Below, one piece after another: positions 36,848 to 45,991 of a DNA stretch of 64,000 nt (the stretch's first letter is position 1; every line of letters starts with the position of its first letter). A program made the position numbers and the translations under genes. The stretch comes from Aequorivita antarctica. Its GTDB lineage: Bacteria; Bacteroidota; Bacteroidia; Flavobacteriales; Flavobacteriaceae. Location: positions 1 through 64,000 of the forward strand of contig NZ_VORT01000011.1 of assembly GCF_007997155.1 (NCBI RefSeq), written 5' to 3'. The notes under the pieces are model-generated. The model searched no databases, was not told the origin of the DNA, and was given only the letters and a program-made list of their open reading frames with translations.

Positions 36848-36924
36848 GGTTTTGGAGAATTGTCACGAAGTTATAATTTCTTAATGACGAAAGCTAAAAT
36901 TGATCACCTCTTTTTTTCTTGTGT

Positions 36925-36966
36925 GTAACAAAAGTTACTGGACTTCACAATAAAAAATTAGATTTT
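36925..36966 (+). promoter_or_regulatory. GTAAC-N4-GTTAC box upstream of sulfide:quinone reductase
   Basis: Perfect palindrome GTAACAAAAGTTAC (36925-36938). TAGATTTT at 36959 is a possible -7 box but is 2 bases closer than the standard spacing. The reductase start is 120 bases away with a second, better box between, so this site may serve a distal promoter or act from afar. Confidence 0.5.
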
Positions 36967-36994
36967 TGACAGGTCTAATAATCTCACAGCTATA

Positions 36995-37037
36995 TGATTA
37001 ATATCATTTTAGAGCTCATTTATCTGAAGTAATTTAG
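36995..37037 (+). promoter_or_regulatory. Crp/Fnr-type box and -7 box before sulfide:quinone reductase
   Basis: TGATTAATATCA (36995-37006), a perfect TGAT-N4-ATCA, then TAATTTAG (37030-37037) at +35, one base off TAnnTTTG. The start codon is 21 bases beyond. Confidence 0.65.
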
Positions 37038-37057
37038 ACATTTAAAACCTTTAAGAA

Positions 37058-38515
37058 ATGTCAAAAATCGTAATATTAGGAGCGGGAATTTCAGGACACG
37101 TGGCGGCATCGCATCTCCGCAGAAAGTTGGACAAAATTCACGAAGTAGTTGTGGTTTCTCCCAACAGTAATTACCAATGGATTCCCTCCAACATTTGGGT
37201 GGGTGTGGGTAGAATGAAGTCGAAGGACATACTTTTTCCCTTGGCTCCTTTATATAAAAAGAAAGGAATCGGCTTTAAACAGGCCAAAGTGACTTCTTTT
37301 TTTCCCGAAGGCGATAGCGAAACCGAAAAACCTTTTGTGATGGCAGAATATGTTTCCGAAGAAAAAAGAGGCGAAACTGAAAAAATCACTTACGATTATC
37401 TTATAAATGCCACTGGTCCCAAATTAAATTTTGAAGCTACTGAAGGATTAAACCCAGGAACAAACAAAGCTTATTCTGTTTGTACATATACCCACGCAGA
37501 TCACGCATGGCAAGGTTTAAGTGCGCTTATTGAAGAAATGAAGCGAGGAAAGGAAGCTAGAATTGTTATTGGTACAGGTCACGCCAAAGCAACCTGCCAA
37601 GGAGCTGCATTTGAATATATACTGAACGTAGAACAAGAGCTTCGCAGACAAAAGGTTCGCGATAAAGCAAAAATCACTTGGATTTCGAATGAATATCAAT
37701 TGGGTGATTTTGGAATGGACGGAATGTTGCTGAGCTATGGAAGCAACATAATGAAATCTCACGAAATGGTGGAGATGGTTTTTGAGGATAGGGGAATTGA
37801 ATGGATTCTTGGATCAGGAGTGAACAAAATTGAAGATGGGATTGCTCATTATGAAAATTTGGACGGAGAGCACAAAAACATAGAATTTGACTTTGCTATG
37901 TTAATTCCATCTTTCTCCGGACATGGATTTAAGGCTTTCGATAAAAGTAATCAAGACATAACTGAAAAACTTTTCAAAGGTTTTATGCTGGTTGATTCAG
38001 ATTATACACCAAAACCTTATGAAGAATGGACTGTGCAGGATTGGCCAGAAACCTATCAAAACCCAAACTATAAAAATATTTTTGCGCCAGGAATAGCATT
38101 TGCACCACCACACAGCATCTCTAAACCCCGTAAAAGCCCCAATGGAACAGAAATTTTTCCTGCCCCGCCAAGAACGGGAATGCCCTCGGGAATTACAGCC
38201 AAATTGGTTGCCGATAATATAATTGATAGCATCAAACAACAAAAAGAATCTCTTGACCATAAAGGTTCTATGGGTAATATGGGAGCTGCTTGTATTGCAT
38301 CTGCAGGTTTTGGGATGACTAAGGGTAGTGGTATAAGTATCACTACATTTCCTATTGTGCCAGATTATAAAAAATATCCAGACACAATGGGAAGGAAATT
38401 AGGCAAGACTTTCGGAGAAATAGGCCTTGCTGGCCACTGGCTAAAACTTGCACTGCATTATGCTTTTATTTACAAAGCTAAAATGAGACCTTTTTGGTAT
38501 TTAATTCCTGAATAA
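37058..38515 (+). CDS. Sulfide:quinone oxidoreductase-like flavoprotein
   Basis: 485 residues. FAD-binding start KIVILGAGISGHVAASHLRR, then YQWIPSNIWVGVGRM and YDYLINATGPKL, as in FAD-dependent sulfide:quinone reductases. Three Cys are present (142, 180 and 412); pairs of Cys carry the polysulfide in known SQRs, and Cys142 and Cys412 lie in the expected regions. The C-terminus is amphipathic (WLKLALHYAFIYKAK), suited to membrane docking. It should oxidise sulfide to sulfane sulfur and feed electrons to menaquinone, supplying persulfide to the upstream dioxygenase-rhodanese protein. The exact SQR type is not assigned. Confidence 0.82.
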   Translation: MSKIVILGAGISGHVAASHLRRKLDKIHEVVVVSPNSNYQWIPSNIWVGVGRMKSKDILFPLAPLYKKKGIGFKQAKVTSFFPEGDSETEKPFVMAEYVSEEKRGETEKITYDYLINATGPKLNFEATEGLNPGTNKAYSVCTYTHADHAWQGLSALIEEMKRGKEARIVIGTGHAKATCQGAAFEYILNVEQELRRQKVRDKAKITWISNEYQLGDFGMDGMLLSYGSNIMKSHEMVEMVFEDRGIEWILGSGVNKIEDGIAHYENLDGEHKNIEFDFAMLIPSFSGHGFKAFDKSNQDITEKLFKGFMLVDSDYTPKPYEEWTVQDWPETYQNPNYKNIFAPGIAFAPPHSISKPRKSPNGTEIFPAPPRTGMPSGITAKLVADNIIDSIKQQKESLDHKGSMGNMGAACIASAGFGMTKGSGISITTFPIVPDYKKYPDTMGRKLGKTFGEIGLAGHWLKLALHYAFIYKAKMRPFWYLIPE

Positions 38516-38526
38516 AAAATATAATT

Positions 38527-38667
38527 ATGACACGCAGAATATCAAATTTCAAACGATTTGTGATGATGAATCCCATCATCCAATTTTTCAAATTTATTTT
38601 TTTGAGCATTAAAGTATTACTAATTGTAGCCGGAGGACATGGTGGAACCCGAGAAACTGGTTATTAA
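38527..38667 (+). CDS. 46-residue membrane peptide downstream of sulfide:quinone reductase
   Basis: A complete ATG-to-TAA frame of 46 residues. A basic N-terminus (MTRRISNFKRF) precedes one hydrophobic segment (FFKFIFLSIKVLLIVAGG) and a polar end HGGTRETGY. The 11-base gap from the reductase stop and the clear basic-hydrophobic-polar plan suggest a real small membrane protein in the same transcript, perhaps a partner of the flavoprotein. No database check was possible. Confidence 0.6.
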   Translation: MTRRISNFKRFVMMNPIIQFFKFIFLSIKVLLIVAGGHGGTRETGY

Positions 38668-38669
38668 GC

Positions 38670-38712
38670 TGATGCTTGTTGTAGATTAATAGAGTAATAT
38701 TCCATATTTTTG
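38670..38712 (+). promoter_or_regulatory. Degenerate Crp/Fnr-type box with perfect -7 box before the metal-efflux cluster
   Basis: TATTTTTG (38705-38712) is a perfect TAnnTTTG. Exactly 35 bases upstream of its first base begins TGATGCTTGTTG (38670-38681), with one good half-site (TGAT) and a damaged second half. I found it by applying the spacing rule, so it is a weak candidate. Confidence 0.35.
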
Positions 38713-38720
38713 AAAACTAT

Positions 38721-39119
38721 TTGAAAATAATTATCGCCATATCGCTTTCATTCCTCGTTTTTTTTCAAAGCGTTGGGCTTGGCATGACAGATATTTTTCT
38801 GTTTGGACGTTTTGTGGAACACGCAGAATATCATTCTGAAAATTATGGAGATGATTTCTTCACTTTTTTTGAAAAACACTACGGTTCTTTAAAAACGGAA
38901 CATCAAAAAAATCATAAGGAAGAAGATCAGGAGCATGAAGAATTACCTTTTCAGCATATTTCTTGCCACCACGTTTTAACTGATGTTGTATTGGTTCCTT
39001 TTGAAATCCCAATTTTAAAAGCGGAAATAAACACACAAAAATCGCACACATTCCGCTATCAAAATTTATATTCCTCTCTCGAAAAATTCTCCATTTTTCA
39101 ACCACCTAAATTTGTATAA
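38721..39119 (+). CDS. Exported His-rich protein at the head of the CusA-type efflux cluster
   Basis: 132 residues. The start appears to be TTG 38721: no in-frame ATG lies upstream before a stop, and the next Met (residue 22) would remove the signal sequence (IIIAISLSFLVFFQSVGLG). The middle is acidic and His-rich (EKHYGSLKTEHQKNHKEEDQEHEELPFQHISCHHV), with several possible metal ligands. Similar small proteins precede CusA-type genes in flavobacteria, in my recollection. A metal-binding or sensing role is inferred. The gap to the RND gene is 143 bases without a clear promoter. Confidence 0.6.
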   Translation: MKIIIAISLSFLVFFQSVGLGMTDIFLFGRFVEHAEYHSENYGDDFFTFFEKHYGSLKTEHQKNHKEEDQEHEELPFQHISCHHVLTDVVLVPFEIPILKAEINTQKSHTFRYQNLYSSLEKFSIFQPPKFV

Positions 39120-39262
39120 TTAAATAGACCTTTCTTGGAAATAGTTATTTCCAGATTCTTCTAAGGTCGTGATCTGCTGCTTTTTTTAAGCGTTAAAAAT
39201 CAATTTTTATTATTTCTATTTTCAGCAGTTCCTTGTTGAAAAATATAAATTTTAAGTAAGTT

Positions 39263-42200
39263 ATGCTATCAAAAATAATTCAATTCAGTATTAAAAACAA
39301 ACTCATCATTGGGTTGTTCACGCTAGTGCTTATAGGCTTTGGTGTGTTTTCACTTACACAGTTGTCCATTGGTGCCGTGCCCGATGTTACCAACAATCAA
39401 GTGCAGGTAATTACCACTTCGCGCAACCTTTCTACACAGGATATGGAGCAATTCATAACCTATCCAGTAGAGTTGGAAATGGCTAATTTACCAGGTGTTA
39501 AGGAAATTCGTTCCACTTCAAAATTTGGGCTTTCAGTAGTTACCATCGTTTTTGAGGAGAATATGGGAACCTATTTACCGCGACAGCTGATCGCTGAAAA
39601 AATTCAGTCTGCCACCGAGAATATTCCCGAAGGTTTCGGCACTCCACAGATGGGGCCTATAACTACGGGTCTGGGCGAAATCTATCAATATATTCTCGAT
39701 GTAAAACCAGGTTTTGAAGATAAATATTCAACCACGGAGCTTCGTACAATCCAAGATTGGATCGTAAAAAGACAACTCTCTGGAATTCCTGGCGTAGTAG
39801 AGGTAAACACTTGGGGAGGTAAATTAAAGCAATATGAAGTCGCAATAAACACTCACAAGCTCAATGCAATGGGCATCACCGCCCAAGAGATCTTCACTGC
39901 CCTGGAAAAAAACAACAGCGTTTCTGGAGGTGGTTATATTGAAAAGGAAAACCAAGCCTATTTTATTCGTGGCGAAGGTTTGGCTTCTTCGTTGGAAGAT
40001 ATTGGGAATATCGTTGTAAAAAACGAAAATGGCTTTCCTATTTATATTAAGGATATCGCGAAAGTCCAATTTGGAAGTGCCCCTCGTTTTGGTGCAATTA
40101 CTGGTAATGGCGAAGGCGAGAAAATCCTTGGCCAGGTAATGATGCTGAAAGACGGTAACTCAAACCAGGTAATTGAAGATGTAAAAAAACGCGTAGCGAA
40201 TATTGCCGAATCGCTGCCCGAAGGTGTTTATATCAATCCCGTTTTAGACCGTAGCGTTTTGATTGGCAAAACCACTTTCACCATAGCAGAAAACCTAATT
40301 CTCGGAGTGCTGATCGTAATTTTTGTAGTGGTGCTTTTGTTGGGAAATCTCCGCTCGGGTCTTGTTGTTGCCTCGGTGATTCCATTGTCTTTACTTTTCA
40401 CGCTTTCGTTGATGTATATTTTTGGTGTGGATGCCAATTTGATGAGCCTTGGCGCGATTGATTTCGGAATTATTATTGACGGAGCCGTTATTATTGTTGA
40501 GTTTGTAGCATTTCAAATAAGTAAGAACGCTACAAAACTGAATGCACTTTCTTCTGAAGAAAAACAATTGTCAAAGGATAATCTCACTGTAAAAAGTGCC
40601 TCCAAAATGATGAATTCGGCAATTTTTGGGCAATTGATTATTTTGATAGTTTTCATCCCAATTCTGTCGTTAAGTGGGGTAGAGGGCAAAATGTTTAAAC
40701 CTATGGCGCTTACCTTCAGTTTCGCATTGATTGGTGCAATGGTGCTTTGCTTTACTTATGTTCCAGTAGCTGCTTCAATATTTCTAAAACCAACGGAAAC
40801 TTCAAAAAGAAATATTTCCGTGCGCATAATGAATTTTTTGAATCGTTTTTACGAACCAACAATTCGTTGGGCGCTGAATACTAAAAAGTTTGTTTTAGGT
40901 ATTGCAGCATTGATTTTGGTTGCGACCATTTATCTTTTTACCACTATGGGTGGTGAGTTTGTGCCAACGTTGGATGAAGGCGATTTTGTTATCCAACCCG
41001 TGCTGAAAACAGGTACTTCCCTCAGCAATACAATTGATATAACAACCAATATTGAAAAAATTCTGATAGAAAAATTCCCCGAAGTAGATCAGGTGGTAAG
41101 CCGCATTGGTGCTGCTGAAGTTCCTACGGACCCAATGTCTATGGAAGAGAGTGATGTAATAGTTACTCTTAAACCTAAAAGCGAATGGGTTTCAGCGAAT
41201 AGTAAAGACGAGCTTGCCGATAAATTTAAGGAGGCTCTCTCCATTATTCCTGGGATGGAAGTGGAATTTACCCAACCCATCGAAATGCGTTTCAACGAAT
41301 TGATAACGGGAGTAAGAGCAGATATCGCTGTCAAAATTTTTGGGGAAGACCTTGATGTATTGAACAAAAAGGCCAATGAAATAAAAGGTGTAATAGAAAA
41401 TGTGGATGGTGCTGCAGATATAACTATCGAAAAAATAGTGGGACTGCCGCAAATGAACGTGAAATTTGATCGTTCTAAAATTGCCCGCTACGGACTCAAC
41501 ATTGTAGATCTAAACGAAATGATAGCAATGGGTTTTGCTGGCAAATCATTGGGAAGCATTTTTGAAGGCGAAAAACGTTTTGATCTTGTGGTTCGGCTTG
41601 ATGAAAACAACCGTCATGACCTTTCAAACCTCCAAAATCTTTATGTTGATACTCCTTCTGGTGAAAAAGTGCCGTTGCGCGAGCTTGCGGAAATAAAATA
41701 TACGAAAGGCGCTGCAAAAATTTCAAGAGATGATACCAAACGGCGCATTGTTGTGGGTATCAACGTTCGTAACCGCGATTTGCAAAGTGTTGTGGACGAC
41801 GTGCAAAAGTTGATTAACGAAAATATAAAACTTCCTGTTGGCTACACCATTGATTACGGTGGTCAGTTTGAAAATCTCCAAAGCGCGAAAAGCAGATTGT
41901 TAATTGCTGTTCCTGTGGCATTGGTCCTAATTTTCTTCCTGTTGTATTTTGCCTTTAATTCCGTAAAGGAAGCATTGATGATTTATTCTGCAATTCCCTT
42001 AGCGGCTGTGGGTGGTGTATTGTTGTTATGGCTACGCGACATGCCTTTTAGTATCTCGGCAGGCGTTGGTTTTATTGCACTTTTTGGAATCGCAGTATTA
42101 AACGGAATTGTTTTGATAGAACATTTTAAGGAACTCAAAAAAGAAGGTATGAAAGATAAAAAAGAACTCATAGTGCACGGTGCAAAAAATCGACTTCGGG

Positions 42201-43594
42201 CGGTTTTACTTACGGCAGCCGCTGCAGCACTTGGCTTTTTGCCGATGGCTATCTCAACCAATGCTGGTGCTGAGGTTCAAAGACCTTTAGCTACAGTGGT
42301 TATTGGTGGTTTGGTAACAGCTACACTTTTAACCTTAATTGTTTTGCCAGTGCTATTTTCAATTTTTGATTCAGATAAAAAAGTAATAAAGTTGAAACGA
42401 AAAGGAAAAAAATTGCCTACAGCTATAATCATCTTCCTGTTAGGTTTTTCGGGAATGGCGCAGCAAAACCCTAAAACTTTGGAAGGTTTAAAACAAATGG
42501 CTTTGGACAACAATGCAGGATTAAAAGCTTCTTCGCTTCAGGTTGATGAAGCAGATGCCTTAATAGGCAGTGCTTTCAATTTTGATAAAACCACAGTTTT
42601 TTATGAATTTGACGAGAATAATTTGGCGCCAAACAATGAACCGCTCAAGGTTTTTGGAGTACAGCAAGGTTTTCTTTTTCCGACGGTTTATTTCGCTGAA
42701 AAAAGCGTGAACCAGCGCCAATTTGAAATGCAAAGTAGTCAATATGAACTTCAAAAACGCAAAACTGAAGGTTTGGTTGCAGCAGCGTTTTATCAATTTC
42801 AATTTGAGAAAAATAGAGAACGGGTCTTTCAAAGTTTGGACAGCTTGTACCAAAACTTTGCCCACGCCGCCCAACGCCGTTTTGAACTTGGTGAAACTAA
42901 TTATTTAGAAAAAATAACCGCCCGTGCCAAACAGCGTCAGTTAGAAACTGATTATAGGCAGAGCAGGGAAGACGTTCAAATTGCAATGGAACGCTTGAAG
43001 GCGGTCGTTCAATTCAAGGATAGTTTGGTGATTTCTGAGCAACCTTTGGAGAAGTTGCAACTTTCGCTGCCAAGTTTGGAGGAACATCCAGCAATAGATT
43101 ATTATCAAAGGAGAAATGATTTTTTTCTAGCAAAGCAAAGTCTGGAAAAACAACATTTACTTCCAGATATTAGCCTTTCCTATTCTTTGGGAAGCAATTC
43201 AGGCTTGAGCCAAAATTTATATGCTTATCAAATTGGACTTAAAATTCCGTTGTTTTTCAGTGGTAATGCTTCAAAAATAAAAGCCTCGAAAATTGCTGCC
43301 GAAATGAGCCAACAGCAGGCTGAGGATTATAAAATTCATTTGAATTCACGGAAAGTTCAATTGCTCAATGAAGTTTCAAAATATGAAGAAGGACTTCAAT
43401 ATTATGAAAATGAAGGGAAATCACTTTCCGAAGAAATTTTAAAAACCGCAAACATCAGTTTCAAAAATGGGGAAATAGACTTTTTTCAATACATCCAAAG
43501 TCTTGAAAACGCTTACGAAATTGAATTGCAGCATCTAGAAAATCTCAACAATTACAATCAAGCGGTAATCGCAATCAATTATTTAATTCTATAA
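39263..43594 (+). CDS. CusA/CzcA heavy-metal RND transporter fused to a TolC-like outer-membrane factor
   Basis: 1,443 residues. Residues 1-~1045 are a complete RND pump of the heavy-metal efflux class: TM4 proton relay D400...D406...E413 (IDFGIIIDGAVIIVE), matching CzcA D402/D408/E415. From ~1049 a basic-hydrophobic stretch (KKLPTAIIIFLLGFSGMAQQ) looks like a complete signal peptide with an AQ cleavage site. After it comes a TolC-like region (~1067-1443) rich in long helices. A single chain therefore holds the inner-membrane pump and the outer-membrane channel, possibly separated by signal peptidase after synthesis. Cation unknown (Cu, Ag, Zn, Co or Cd). The adaptor follows 10 bases later. 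Confidence 0.88.
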   Translation: MLSKIIQFSIKNKLIIGLFTLVLIGFGVFSLTQLSIGAVPDVTNNQVQVITTSRNLSTQDMEQFITYPVELEMANLPGVKEIRSTSKFGLSVVTIVFEENMGTYLPRQLIAEKIQSATENIPEGFGTPQMGPITTGLGEIYQYILDVKPGFEDKYSTTELRTIQDWIVKRQLSGIPGVVEVNTWGGKLKQYEVAINTHKLNAMGITAQEIFTALEKNNSVSGGGYIEKENQAYFIRGEGLASSLEDIGNIVVKNENGFPIYIKDIAKVQFGSAPRFGAITGNGEGEKILGQVMMLKDGNSNQVIEDVKKRVANIAESLPEGVYINPVLDRSVLIGKTTFTIAENLILGVLIVIFVVVLLLGNLRSGLVVASVIPLSLLFTLSLMYIFGVDANLMSLGAIDFGIIIDGAVIIVEFVAFQISKNATKLNALSSEEKQLSKDNLTVKSASKMMNSAIFGQLIILIVFIPILSLSGVEGKMFKPMALTFSFALIGAMVLCFTYVPVAASIFLKPTETSKRNISVRIMNFLNRFYEPTIRWALNTKKFVLGIAALILVATIYLFTTMGGEFVPTLDEGDFVIQPVLKTGTSLSNTIDITTNIEKILIEKFPEVDQVVSRIGAAEVPTDPMSMEESDVIVTLKPKSEWVSANSKDELADKFKEALSIIPGMEVEFTQPIEMRFNELITGVRADIAVKIFGEDLDVLNKKANEIKGVIENVDGAADITIEKIVGLPQMNVKFDRSKIARYGLNIVDLNEMIAMGFAGKSLGSIFEGEKRFDLVVRLDENNRHDLSNLQNLYVDTPSGEKVPLRELAEIKYTKGAAKISRDDTKRRIVVGINVRNRDLQSVVDDVQKLINENIKLPVGYTIDYGGQFENLQSAKSRLLIAVPVALVLIFFLLYFAFNSVKEALMIYSAIPLAAVGGVLLLWLRDMPFSISAGVGFIALFGIAVLNGIVLIEHFKELKKEGMKDKKELIVHGAKNRLRAVLLTAAAAALGFLPMAISTNAGAEVQRPLATVVIGGLVTATLLTLIVLPVLFSIFDSDKKVIKLKRKGKKLPTAIIIFLLGFSGMAQQNPKTLEGLKQMALDNNAGLKASSLQVDEADALIGSAFNFDKTTVFYEFDENNLAPNNEPLKVFGVQQGFLFPTVYFAEKSVNQRQFEMQSSQYELQKRKTEGLVAAAFYQFQFEKNRERVFQSLDSLYQNFAHAAQRRFELGETNYLEKITARAKQRQLETDYRQSREDVQIAMERLKAVVQFKDSLVISEQPLEKLQLSLPSLEEHPAIDYYQRRNDFFLAKQSLEKQHLLPDISLSYSLGSNSGLSQNLYAYQIGLKIPLFFSGNASKIKASKIAAEMSQQQAEDYKIHLNSRKVQLLNEVSKYEEGLQYYENEGKSLSEEILKTANISFKNGEIDFFQYIQSLENAYEIELQHLENLNNYNQAVIAINYLIL

Positions 43595-43604
43595 AAAATT
43601 CATT

Positions 43605-44768
43605 ATGAAATATATAAAATCAATTTTGTTGCTTCTCATCCTCGCTTTGGTGTCGTGCAACAATTCAAATAAGGAAGAAGCTTCGTCCGAAATTACTTCA
43701 GAAGAAACCAATTCAGGAACAATCCATCTTTCAAAAGCACAGTTTGAAAACGCAAAAATGGAAGTGGGCCAACTCACTGAAAAACCTTTTGCCGAAACAG
43801 TACAAACCAGTGGAGTGATTGATGTGCCACCACAGAGTAGGGCAGTGATAAGCGCTTTTTCTGGAGGTTATATTAAAAACACGCCCTTATTGGTGGGTAA
43901 TAAAGTCTCCAAGGGGCAACGCTTGGTAACCCTTGAAAATCCTGAGTTTATTACAATGCAACAGAATTATTTAGAAACAGCAGAGCAGCTTTCGTATTTG
44001 AAATCGGAATACGATCGCCAGAAAATTATGTTTGATGAAAAAATCACCTCACAGCGAAGTTATCTAAAAGCTGAAAGCGAATATAAATCCAATTTGGCGC
44101 GCTACAACAGCTTGAAGAAAAACCTCGAAATACTGAATATGAATCCTGCTTCTGTAGAGGCCGGAAACATTGTTTCTCAAGTGAATATTTACAGCCCGAT
44201 TGACGGGAATGTAACTCAAGTTTTTGTAAATACAGGCACCTACGTTTCGCCTGCAGATAAGATTATGGAAATTATGAACACGGACCATATTCATTTAGAA
44301 TTGAAAGTGTTTGAAAAGGATTTGCTGCAACTCAAAAAAGAACAGGACATCCTTTTTACGGTACCTGAAGCTTCCAAAGAAACATTTAATGGCGAAGTGC
44401 ATTTGGTTGGAACCTCAATAGATCCAAACTCCAGAATCGCGATGGTTCACGGGCATATTGATGAAAAGGATGAGAACAACTTCACTGCTGGAATGTTTGT
44501 TGAGGCCCAGATTATTACAGGTACTTTAAACCAAATGGCACTTCCTGAAAACGCAGTTGTGGAAATGGAAGGTAAAAATTATGTTTTGCTAATTGAAAAT
44601 GAAGATGCCGAAGGATTTGAATTACGCCCCATAGAAGTAAAAACAATTGCCAATTATAAAGGCTTTACAGCTATTGAAAAAAGCGACCAATTTAAAGCCG
44701 ATAGCAATTTTTTGACTAAAGGTGCTTTTGTATTGTTGAATGAAGAAGGTAGTGGAAACGACCATTAA
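43605..44768 (+). CDS. RND periplasmic adaptor (CusB/CzcB-like) lipoprotein
   Basis: 387 residues. Lipobox LALVSC (lipid Cys18). Barrel-sandwich parts VISAFSGGYIKNTPLLVGNKVSKGQRL and VNIYSPIDGNVTQVFVNTGTYVSPADKIMEI flank a helical hairpin (~115-185). A beta-barrel and membrane-proximal domain follow (VPEASKETFNGEVHLVG, GMFVEAQIITG). It joins the CusA-type pump to the outer-membrane channel. It is 10 bases after the fusion gene, in the same operon. Confidence 0.92.
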   Translation: MKYIKSILLLLILALVSCNNSNKEEASSEITSEETNSGTIHLSKAQFENAKMEVGQLTEKPFAETVQTSGVIDVPPQSRAVISAFSGGYIKNTPLLVGNKVSKGQRLVTLENPEFITMQQNYLETAEQLSYLKSEYDRQKIMFDEKITSQRSYLKAESEYKSNLARYNSLKKNLEILNMNPASVEAGNIVSQVNIYSPIDGNVTQVFVNTGTYVSPADKIMEIMNTDHIHLELKVFEKDLLQLKKEQDILFTVPEASKETFNGEVHLVGTSIDPNSRIAMVHGHIDEKDENNFTAGMFVEAQIITGTLNQMALPENAVVEMEGKNYVLLIENEDAEGFELRPIEVKTIANYKGFTAIEKSDQFKADSNFLTKGAFVLLNEEGSGNDH

Positions 44769-44862
44769 CAGATAATGTCATAAAAGAGTTGCAGCTTCTG
44801 ATTTCCTATCTAATCTCACAAATATTCGTATCTTAAAGGTTCACATTTTAAAAAACTTGATT

Positions 44863-45447
44863 ATGAAAAATTTAATAGTTGTTTTCGTTTTTGCATTTGC
44901 ATTTTCGGCATTTTCACAAAGCAAAATTTTACCCAAGAATATACAAATTAAAACTGCTGTTTTGGCTGCGCCTGAAATGTACCGTGATGGCGCAACCGTT
45001 CTTGGTTATAATTCTGAAGGTAAACTTATCACCTTGCGCGAAGGTACCAACGGAATGGTATGCCTGGCAGATGACCCAAACAAGGAAGGAATAAGCGTAG
45101 CCTGTTACGGAGCCGAATTAGAACCATTTATGGCACGTGGCCGAGAGTTGGCGGCTGAAGGAAAATCCAACGAAGAAAAGCAAGAAGCCCGGAAAAATGA
45201 AATAGATGGAGGAACTTTAAAAATGCCTGCAGAACCCTCAATACTTTATATACTGGCTGGTGAAGAAAAAGACTATAGTGCTGAAACTGGCGAACTGCTA
45301 AAAAGCAAAATACGCTACGTAATCTATAAACCATATATGACTGGTGAAAGCACTGGTTTGCCCACTAAACCACAGGCTCCGGGAATGCCTTGGTTGATGG
45401 AGGCCGGCACACATAGATCCCATATCATGATTACGCCAGCTAATTAA
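44863..45447 (+). CDS. Exported protein of unknown function
   Basis: 194 residues from ATG 44863; an in-frame TTG at 44857 is less likely. Signal peptide ending AFSQ. The mature part has VLAAPEMYRDGATVLGY, MVCLADDPNKEGISVACYGAELEPFM and a C-terminal GMPWLMEAGTHRSHIMI. Two Cys (CLAD... and ACYG) lie close enough to form a disulfide. I recognise no family. It stands 94 bases after the efflux adaptor; a TATCTTAA at 44829 could be its -7 box but has no Crp/Fnr box at the usual place. Confidence 0.65.
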   Translation: MKNLIVVFVFAFAFSAFSQSKILPKNIQIKTAVLAAPEMYRDGATVLGYNSEGKLITLREGTNGMVCLADDPNKEGISVACYGAELEPFMARGRELAAEGKSNEEKQEARKNEIDGGTLKMPAEPSILYILAGEEKDYSAETGELLKSKIRYVIYKPYMTGESTGLPTKPQAPGMPWLMEAGTHRSHIMITPAN

Positions 45448-45489
45448 TAAGCTACATAATTTTAAAAAAAAGAAAAATGTCAAGTTGTA

Positions 45490-45532
45490 TGATATTTGTC
45501 ACATAACCTCCCATTTTTCAATCATACATTTG
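45490..45532 (+). promoter_or_regulatory. Crp/Fnr-type box and -7 box before DUF302/cytochrome b
   Basis: TGATATTTGTCA (45490-45501), then perfect TACATTTG (45525-45532) at +35. The start codon is 38 bases beyond. The same 12-base box sequence recurs before the USP gene at 61215. Confidence 0.72.
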
Positions 45533-45569
45533 TTTAAGAATTTTTAAGTAATTTAAATAAGCTAGAATC

Positions 45570-45959
45570 ATGAGTTACTACATAAGCACAACATTAAAAA
45601 ACACAACTTTTAAAGATGCTATTGAAAAGACAACGGCGGCTTTAAAAGAAGAGGGATTCGGGGTGTTGACCGAAATAGACCTGAAGGCCACTTTAAAAAA
45701 GAAGTTGGACGCAGACTTTTATAATTATACCATTCTCGGTGCCTGCAATCCACAAATGGCGTACCAAGCGTTACAAGCCGAAAACAAAATTGGGACTATG
45801 CTTCCATGCAACGTAATTGTTCAGGAACGCGAACCAGGGGTTATAGAGGTTTCCGCAGTAGATCCAGCAGCTTCAATGATGGCTGTGGAAAATAATTCTT
45901 TGGGAGATATTGCCAAAGATGTTCAAAAGAGGTTAACCAAAGTTATTCAAAGTATTTAG
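45570..45959 (+). CDS. DUF302 family protein
   Basis: 129 residues, no signal peptide. Start YYISTTLKNTTFKDAIEKTTAALKEEGFGVLTEIDLKATLKKKL and the central YTILGACNPQMAYQALQAE...GTMLPCNVIVQE are the DUF302 signature. The fold is known but the function is not; the family often sits beside anaerobic, sulfur or cytochrome genes. It carries its own regulatory box and is followed 32 bases later by a b-type cytochrome gene. Confidence 0.9.
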   Translation: MSYYISTTLKNTTFKDAIEKTTAALKEEGFGVLTEIDLKATLKKKLDADFYNYTILGACNPQMAYQALQAENKIGTMLPCNVIVQEREPGVIEVSAVDPAASMMAVENNSLGDIAKDVQKRLTKVIQSI

Positions 45960-45991
45960 AAACTCATTCATTTAAATTTAAAAAGAGCCTT

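Noticed and set aside
36925-36938. GTAAC palindrome as an operator for upp
   Set aside because: No TAnnTTTG box on the minus strand at the expected distance; pyrimidine salvage does not fit the other targets.
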